NCBI GenBank assembly: GCA_003427395.1
Contig: BFEA01000211.1
Coordinates: 1,390,649 to 1,418,482, forward strand
Length of the DNA: 27,834 bases
Reading direction: 5' to 3'
Origin: Chara braunii
Lineage: Eukaryota; Streptophyta; Charophyceae; Charales; Characeae
The first letter of the stretch is position 1; each line of letters starts with the position of its first letter. Below, piece by piece: positions 23,001-27,834 of this stretch. The notes beneath the pieces are model-generated. The model ran no database searches, was not told the origin of the DNA, and saw only the letters and a list, made by a program, of their open reading frames with translations. Position numbers and translations under genes: made by a program.

Positions 23001-25933
23001 AACAACCCGGATATTGGCTGGGGCCATTACCCAGAGTAAGGACCCGGTTTTCAGCAGGTGCCGCTCCCCACCAATAGATGGAGCGGCCCGCTAGGCAAAG
23101 CCTCAATCCTGGTGGTTCTCTTACCACCACCAGGATAGAGGTCTTGCACAAGGGCATTTTCAACAAACAAACAAAAAAAAAAAAAAGGCCTGGAATACCT
23201 CACAAACAACCCGGATATTGGCTGGGGCCATTACCCAGAGTAAGGACCCGGTTTTCAGCAGGTGCCGCTCCCCACCAATAGATGGAGCGGCCCGCTAGGC
23301 AAAGCCTCAATCCTGGTGGTTCTCTTACCACCACCAGGATAGAGGTCTTGCACAAGGGCATTTTCAACAAACAAACAAAAAAAAAAAAAAGGCCTGGAAT
23401 ACCTCACAAACAACCCGGATATTGGCTGGGGCCATTACCCAGAGTAAGGACCCGGTTTTCAGCAGGTGCCGCTCCCCACCAATAGATGGAGCGGCCCGCT
23501 AGGCAAAGCCTCAATCCTGGTGGTTCTCTTACCACCACCAGGATAGAGGTCTTGCACAAGGGCATTTTCAACAAACAAACAAAAAAAAAAAAAAGGCCTG
23601 GAATACCTCACAAACAACCCGGATATTGGCTGGGGCCATTACCCAGAGTAAGGACCCGGTTTTCAGCAGGTGCCGCTCCCCACCAATAGATGGAGCGGCC
23701 CGCTAGGCAAAGCCTCAATCCTGGTGGTTCTCTTACCACCACCAGGATAGAGGTCTTGCACAAGGGCATTTTCAACAAACAAACAAAAAAAAAAAAAAGG
23801 CCTGGAATACCTCACAAACAACCCGGATATTGGCTGGGGCCATTACCCAGAGTAAGGACCCGGTTTTCAGCAGGTGCCGCTCCCCACCAATAGATGGAGC
23901 GGCCCGCTAGGCAAAGCCTCAATCCTGGTGGTTCTCTTACCACCACCAGGATAGAGGTCTTGCACAAGGGCATTTTCAACAAACAAACAAAAAAAAAAAA
24001 AAGGCCTGGAATACCTCACAAACAACCCGGATATTGGCTGGGGCCATTACCCAGAGTAAGGACCCGGTTTTCAGCAGGTGCCGCTCCCCACCAATAGATG
24101 GAGCGGCCCGCTAGGCAAAGCCTCAATCCTGGTGGTTCTCTTACCACCACCAGGATAGAGGTCTTGCACAAGGGCATTTTCAACAAACAAACAAAAAAAA
24201 AAAAAAGGCCTGGAATACCTCACAAACAACCCGGATATTGGCTGGGGCCATTACCCAGAGTAAGGACCCGGTTTTCAGCAGGTGCCGCTCCCCACCAATA
24301 GATGGAGCGGCCCGCTAGGCAAAGCCTCAATCCTGGTGGTTCTCTTACCACCACCAGGATAGAGGTCTTGCACAAGGGCATTTTCAACAAACAAACAAAA
24401 AAAAAAAAAAGGCCTGGAATACCTCACAAACAACCCGGATATTGGCTGGGGCCATTACCCAGAGTAAGGACCCGGTTTTCAGCAGGTGCCGCTCCCCACC
24501 AATAGATGGAGCGGCCCGCTAGGCAAAGCCTCAATCCTGGTGGTTCTCTTACCACCACCAGGATAGAGGTCTTGCACAAGGGCATTTTCAACAAACAAAC
24601 AAAAAAAAAAAAAAGGCCTGGAATACCTCACAAACAACCCGGATATTGGCTGGGGCCATTACCCAGAGTAAGGACCCGGTTTTCAGCAGGTGCCGCTCCC
24701 CACCAATAGATGGAGCGGCCCGCTAGGCAAAGCCTCAATCCTGGTGGTTCTCTTACCACCACCAGGATAGAGGTCTTGCACAAGGGCATTTTCAACAAAC
24801 AAACAAAAAAAAAAAAAAGGCCTGGAATACCTCACAAACAACCCGGATATTGGCTGGGGCCATTACCCAGAGTAAGGACCCGGTTTTCAGCAGGTGCCGC
24901 TCCCCACCAATAGATGGAGCGGCCCGCTAGGCAAAGCCTCAATCCTGGTGGTTCTCTTACCACCACCAGGATAGAGGTCTTGCACAAGGGCATTTTCAAC
25001 AAACAAACAAAAAAAAAAAAAAGGCCTGGAATACCTCACAAACAACCCGGATATTGGCTGGGGCCATTACCCAGAGTAAGGACCCGGTTTTCAGCAGGTG
25101 CCGCTCCCCACCAATAGATGGAGCGGCCCGCTAGGCAAAGCCTCAATCCTGGTGGTTCTCTTACCACCACCAGGATAGAGGTCTTGCACAAGGGCATTTT
25201 CAACAAACAAACAAAAAAAAAAAAAAGGCCTGGAATACCTCACAAACAACCCGGATATTGGCTGGGGCCATTACCCAGAGTAAGGACCCGGTTTTCAGCA
25301 GGTGCCGCTCCCCACCAATAGATGGAGCGGCCCGCTAGGCAAAGCCTCAATCCTGGTGGTTCTCTTACCACCACCAGGATAGAGGTCTTGCACAAGGGCA
25401 TTTTCAACAAACAAACAAAAAAAAAAAAAAGGCCTGGAATACCTCACAAACAACCCGGATATTGGCTGGGGCCATTACCCAGAGTAAGGACCCGGTTTTC
25501 AGCAGGTGCCGCTCCCCACCAATAGATGGAGCGGCCCGCTAGGCAAAGCCTCAATCCTGGTGGTTCTCTTACCACCACCAGGATAGAGGTCTTGCACAAG
25601 GGCATTTTCAACAAACAAACAAAAAAAAAAAAAAGGCCTGGAATACCTCACAAACAACCCGGATATTGGCTGGGGCCATTACCCAGAGTAAGGACCCGGT
25701 TTTCAGCAGGTGCCGCTCCCCACCAATAGATGGAGCGGCCCGCTAGGCAAAGCCTCAATCCTGGTGGTTCTCTTACCACCACCAGGATAGAGGTCTTGCA
25801 CAAGGGCATTTTCAACAAACAAACAAAAAAAAAAAAAAGGCCTGGAATACCTCACAAACAACCCGGATATTGGCTGGGGCCATTACCCAGAGTAAGGACC
25901 CGGTTTTCAGCAGGTGCCGCTCCCCACCAATAG
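11042..25933 (+). repeat. Satellite array: 73 tandem copies of a 204-bp unit
   Basis: The unit, phased from ATGGAGCGGCCCGCTAGG to CCGCTCCCCACCAATAG, repeats head to tail 73 times (14,892 bp). The conceptual translation is identical in every copy, and I noticed no base difference between copies, including a constant run of 14 A. Landmarks in the first unit: an 11-bp-arm hairpin ATCCTGGTGGT/ACCACCAGGAT (11070-11100, 9-nt loop); (CAAA) repeats plus A14 (11132-11150); and a junction hairpin GCCGCTCC/GGAGCGGC (11228-11255, 12-nt loop). The 204 bp is divisible by three and each unit has a 67-codon frame whose TAG directly abuts the next ATG. I treat that as chance. Perfect identity means either very recent amplification or homogenisation, or assembly-made expansion. 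The strand is arbitrary. Confidence 0.97.
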
Positions 25934-26015
25934 ATGGATCAGCCCAACAGATAAGCCCTCAATTCGGAGTGTTCTCTTACCACCTCCGGGATGGAGGGCT
26001 TACACAGGGGCTTTT
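25934..26015 (+). repeat. Diverged partial unit at the right edge of the array
   Basis: After the last perfect unit the match stays exact for ATGGA. It then continues at roughly 70-75% similarity through TGTTCTCTTACCACC, GGGATGGAGGGCTTA and CAGGGGCTTTTC, corresponding to the first ~83 bases of the unit. The poly-A part is missing. This is an old unit outside the amplified block. Confidence 0.8.
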
Positions 26016-26096
26016 CGTGTGACCGTGTGCGGTGTCATGAGGCCCAAATTGCCTCCTGCGTGCTCAGGGACCGCCCCTAAGATCGGAATGATGCAA
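26016..26096. other. Spacer between satellite and foldback element
   Basis: Short unique sequence. No feature was recognised. Confidence 0.3.
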
Positions 26097-26254
26097 GGCC
26101 TCGCCCCACCACTCAATAAACGCACAAAAGACAAAAGATATGGCAGTGTATCTTTTTTTTTTTTGTTTTACAAGAAACAGTGTATCTTTCGACGCGATAG
26201 GGGAAGATTCATTCTCATTTTGTTTGCACATTTGGTAAGTAGCGGAGCGAGGCC
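26097..26254 (+). mobile_element. Foldback/MITE-like element, copy 1 (with internal insertion)
   Basis: It begins GGCCTCGCCCCACCACTCA and ends TAAGTAGCGGAGCGAGGCC, imperfect inverted termini. The interior (ACAAAAGACAAAAGATATGG, GAAGATTCATTCTCATTT, GCACATTTGG) is shared in the same order with the copy at 27071-27189. It is longer because CAGTGTATCTTT occurs twice (26144-26155 and 26178-26189) around a 22-base T-rich insert. It is non-coding. The transposon superfamily is not determined. Confidence 0.75.
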
Positions 26255-26262
26255 CGCCTAGC

Positions 26263-26279
26263 AGATTAGCATGGCCCCT
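26263..26279 (+). pseudogene. U6 snRNA-like fragment
   Basis: AGATTAGCATGGCCCCT is identical to the highly conserved central region of eukaryotic U6 spliceosomal RNA. Downstream, CATGACATG and CACAATTC weakly echo the following U6 bases (GATGACACG, CACAAATC), but the spacing is off and the U6 5' half is missing. It therefore cannot be a working U6 gene. It sits eight bases beyond the foldback element. A fragment captured by retroposition is the simplest reading. Confidence 0.55.
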
Positions 26280-26718
26280 ATCTACCATGACATGAGGACT
26301 TCACAATTCTGTTCTGTTCTGTAGATGACGATTCGGGGTACCATCGTTAGTGGTTACCGATGTGTGCTCACGGAAAAAAGTAGCCGGATAATCTTTCCCA
26401 CTACATATACATAATTGTGGTTAGTTTTAAAAAGATAAAAAATAAACAAAAATAATTGCGGTTAGTTGCGTCCTGGAGCGGCTGTAATTGCGGTCAGATG
26501 CATCTAGGAAAAGCCCTACCAGATATGTCGTTGACGACGCCACGTGGGACCTCCTATCTTCAGGCACATAATCACACTACCGTAGTACGCCTTTACAGGA
26601 TGTACAGGACCGTCTTTTCAGGCCAGAGAACCAGTGCGCAATGGCAAAAGTGCCAGTGTGAAAGGGACCGGCAAGTATAACAGTATGCGCCCCCCAGGAA
26701 ATTCAATGGGAAACAGTT
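26280..26718. other. Non-coding AT-rich stretch
   Basis: No gene was recognised. It contains a short TTCTG repeat at about 26307-26323 and two copies of ATAATTGYGGTTAGTT at about 26410 and 26451. The remainder appears unique. Confidence 0.4.
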
Positions 26719-27046
26719 GTTGGCGGGCTTTCTTTTTCCTTTCTTTTTTTTTTTTTTTCCTCTTTGAAAAAGGGCGACGGCCTTGAGATAGGGCCTCGCC
26801 ACCCCCTTTTCGGCCCTATCCCGAAAACGGGGGTTTCAGGAGGGGAAGCACCGCCACACCTACTCTACAAACCCATTGTCTTGAAAAAGTTGGAGAGCGG
26901 TCAGAAAGCCGTTGGAGAGAGCGCTCCTGAACTTTTTGGGAGTGCCCGCCTGCAAAGAGGCCGTTTTGGAGAGCGGTCCAAGGCAAACCCGATTTCGGCC
27001 CGAATTTCGAGAGTGTGCTGCGACGGACAAGCATTTTGTGATGTTT

Positions 27047-27068
27047 GGTTCGAGAGAACTCTCGAACC
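27047..27068. repeat. Palindrome with 10-bp arms
   Basis: GGTTCGAGAG, AA, CTCTCGAACC. It directly abuts the nested foldback element and carries the TTCGAGAG motif that recurs across 27005-27330. Confidence 0.9.
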
Positions 27069-27070
27069 GA

Positions 27071-27189
27071 GGCCTCGGTCCACCACTCACCACATGCACA
27101 AAAGACAAAAAATATGGCTGTGTATCTTTCCATGGTCTAGAAGAAGATTCATTCTCATTTGCACATTTGGTGAGTAGTGGAGCAAGGCC
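27071..27189 (+). mobile_element. Foldback/MITE-like element, copy 2 (119 bp)
   Basis: It starts GGCCTCGGTCCACCACTCA and ends TGAGTAGTGGAGCAAGGCC; the termini pair at 16 of 19 positions, and weaker pairing continues to about 45 bp from each end. It is the same family as 26097-26254 but lacks the T-rich insert. It lies wholly inside the larger inverted-repeat element. It is non-coding. Confidence 0.75.
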
Positions 27190-27310
27190 CTTGCACCGCC
27201 ACACTGCACTCTCAAAAAACGCCGTTCTTTTCGGACAAAGTGGAGAGCGCCCACTTCGAGAGCGCAGTGCGGCGATGAGGCCTCTCGAACCGTTTTCCGC
27301 GATTTCCCGA

Positions 27311-27330
27311 GTTCGAGAGCGCTCTCGAAC
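27311..27330. repeat. Perfect 20-nt palindrome
   Basis: GTTCGAGAGCGCTCTCGAAC is its own reverse complement. It lies next to the right arm of the larger inverted-repeat element and shares its core with the palindrome at 27047-27068. Confidence 0.92.
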
Positions 27331-27392
27331 ATTTTCCCGTTTTCCGGATAGGTGTGGCAAGGCCCATATCTTTGGAAAAAAAAAGAAGGGGT

Positions 27393-27566
27393 AACTTTGG
27401 CGCAGTCACGAAAACAGTTTGTAATTGCACTTCAGGCAATCCCGCGAATACAACACACCCCCACGCGACCCCACCTGACCCGAAACGTAGGTCATATACA
27501 TTCAGCATTACCGGCCCTTTTGCCTCAAGTGCAATTACAAACTCAAACCCTGACTGCGCCGTAGTT
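27393..27566. mobile_element. Inverted-repeat (MITE-like) element, about 174 bp
   Basis: The first 47 bases (AACTTTGGCGCAGTC...) and the reverse complement of the last 47 (AACTACGGCGCAGTC...) match at about 38 positions. They include an exact 17-bp block AGTTTGTAATTGCACTT (27416-27432 against 27527-27543). The central ~80 bases are unpaired and non-coding. A/T-rich runs flank both ends. No clear target duplication was found. Confidence 0.7.
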
Positions 27567-27603
27567 TTCTCAAAAAAGAAATATTTGGTCTTGTTCATCA
27601 AGT

Positions 27604-27682
27604 ACCATCACCTGGATTTGAACTCGGGCCCATATTTCAACAGTTCATGGGTGTGCCCACTGAGCTACAGGCCTCTTGGGTC
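27604..27682 (-). pseudogene. tRNA-like head (A box and B box) of a retroposon
   Basis: On the minus strand, GGCCTGTAGCTCAGTGGGCA (complement of 27654-27673) matches a tRNA D-arm/A box. GAGTTCAAATCC (complement of 27614-27625) matches a T-loop/B box at roughly the distance found in tRNA genes. The acceptor stem does not pair and the T stem has two mismatches, so it is not a functional tRNA. In tRNA genes and tRNA-derived SINEs these two boxes form the RNA polymerase III promoter. It lies at the 5' end of the retroposon interpreted at 26734-27682. Confidence 0.6.
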
Positions 27683-27697
27683 GTTGGCGGGCTTTCT

Positions 27698-27802
27698 CTA
27701 AATGGCGCGCCAAAGCCTGAATCATAAGGCACTGCCTGCCCTTCGAAAAAAAAAATAAAAAAAAATGGAGCGCCAAAGCGCGAGCAGTTTGTTTAAAAAA
27801 CG

Positions 27803-27834
<32 letters not shown>
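27698..27834. repeat. A-rich end of the window
   Basis: It contains two related motifs, GGCGCGCCAAAGC (about 27704) and GGAGCGCCAAAGCGCG (about 27767), an A-rich run at about 27746-27764, and a terminal run of about 30 A (from 27803). The contig appears to end in low-complexity sequence. No gene. Confidence 0.75.

Larger units (their letters stand above)
26786..27371. mobile_element. Terminal-inverted-repeat element, non-coding, with a nested foldback element
   Basis: The left arm AGATAGGGCCTCGCCACCCC and the right arm (reverse complement) AGATATGGGCCTTGCCACACC pair closely. Further in, CTATCCCGAAAACGGG (26816-26831) pairs with the complement of 27336-27351 at 15 of 16 positions. About 10 extra bases in the left arm form part of a small hairpin ATAGGGCC/GGCCCTAT (26788-26819). 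TTG occurs immediately outside both ends and could be a 3-bp target duplication. The interior has direct-repeat halves (GCACCGCCACAC at about 26849 and 27194) and many GAGAGCG motifs. No transposase is encoded. Confidence 0.65.
26734..27682 (-). mobile_element. Retroposon about 950 bp: tRNA-like head, foldback body, A-rich tail, 15-bp TSD
   Basis: An exact 15-bp direct repeat, GTTGGCGGGCTTTCT, lies at 26719-26733 and 27683-27697. Just inside the left copy is a T-rich tract (to about 26765), an A-rich tail when read on the minus strand. Just inside the right copy is a tRNA-like head reading on the minus strand. Head, tail and duplication are all in the orientation expected of one minus-strand retroposition event. 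The interior consists of inverted-repeat modules (27393-27566; 26786-27371 with 27071-27189 inside) and no coding sequence. At about 950 bp it is long for a SINE. Either DNA elements later inserted into a SINE, or the folded modules are native parts of the RNA. Confidence 0.6.

Noticed and set aside
11042-25933. 73 identical 67-codon ORFs in tandem, each with TAG directly followed by the next ATG
   Set aside because: The pattern follows automatically from a 204-bp unit divisible by three. The peptide includes the translated A tract (KKKK), has no recognisable domain, and there is no sign of separate expression signals.
11042-25933. CRISPR array
   Set aside because: There is no alternation of short repeats with unique spacers. 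The whole 204-bp unit is constant, and the setting is eukaryotic.
26263-26410. Functional U6 snRNA gene
   Set aside because: Only the central 17 bases match. The 5' stem, correct spacing of the 3' half and a terminal T run are missing. ACATATACATAATTG at about 26404 resembles a part of U6 but is in the wrong order and is probably chance.
26764-27394. Overlapping 80-166 codon ORFs on both strands of the inverted-repeat block
   Set aside because: Open frames appear on both strands because the DNA is self-complementary and GC-rich; no domain or consistent start was found.
27604-27682. Functional tRNA gene
   Set aside because: The A- and B-box similarity is clear, but the acceptor stem does not pair and the T stem has mismatches.

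Overview
The window looks like repeat-rich nuclear DNA of a eukaryote, most likely from the green plant lineage. The evidence is a plant-style LINE (endonuclease, reverse transcriptase and zf-RVT zinc-binding domains), a Myb/SANT (trihelix-like) DNA-binding protein, (CT)n microsatellites, poly-A-tailed insertions, a U6 snRNA-like fragment and satellite DNA. There is no prokaryotic operon or RBS layout. A charophyte alga such as Chara would fit the style of the repeats, but that is inference and was not checked against any database. Both window ends fall in simple sequence, and there are Ns at 2284 and 10352, so this is probably a draft contig.

Layout. 1-70 is a (CT)n run. 327-2888 (minus strand) holds the remains of a protein-coding gene or element: an ORF with an N-terminal membrane segment (2250-2888), then a broken Myb/SANT-like protein (327-1983) with stops and two probable indels in G runs. 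About 3540-8660 (minus) is a degraded, nearly complete non-LTR retrotransposon: ORF1, then ORF2 with apurinic endonuclease, RT and zinc-binding domains. It has many stops and frameshifts, and the RT catalytic motif reads LADN where Asp-Asp is expected. 8976-9827, upstream of its 5' end, holds degenerate direct sub-repeats. 9828-10613 is non-coding with a poly-A/N run and a 13-bp-arm palindrome. 10614-10920 looks like a minus-strand A-tailed retroposon between 17-bp direct repeats.

11042-25933 is the dominant feature: 73 head-to-tail copies of a 204-bp unit with no difference visible between copies, bounded by diverged partial units. Each unit carries an 11-bp-arm hairpin, a (CAAA)-A14 tract and a second hairpin that spans the unit junction.

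26097-27834 is a dense block of small non-autonomous elements: two copies of a foldback element, a U6-like 17-mer, a larger terminal-inverted-repeat element that encloses one of the foldback copies, another inverted-repeat element, and a tRNA-like A-box/B-box head. The stretch 26734-27682 has a T-rich tract at one end, the tRNA-like head at the other, and an exact 15-bp direct repeat on both sides. I read it as one minus-strand retroposon of about 950 bp made of a tRNA-like head, successive foldback modules and an A-rich tail. I see no gene here that is clearly intact and functional. The biology on show is mobile-element decay, nesting and satellite amplification.
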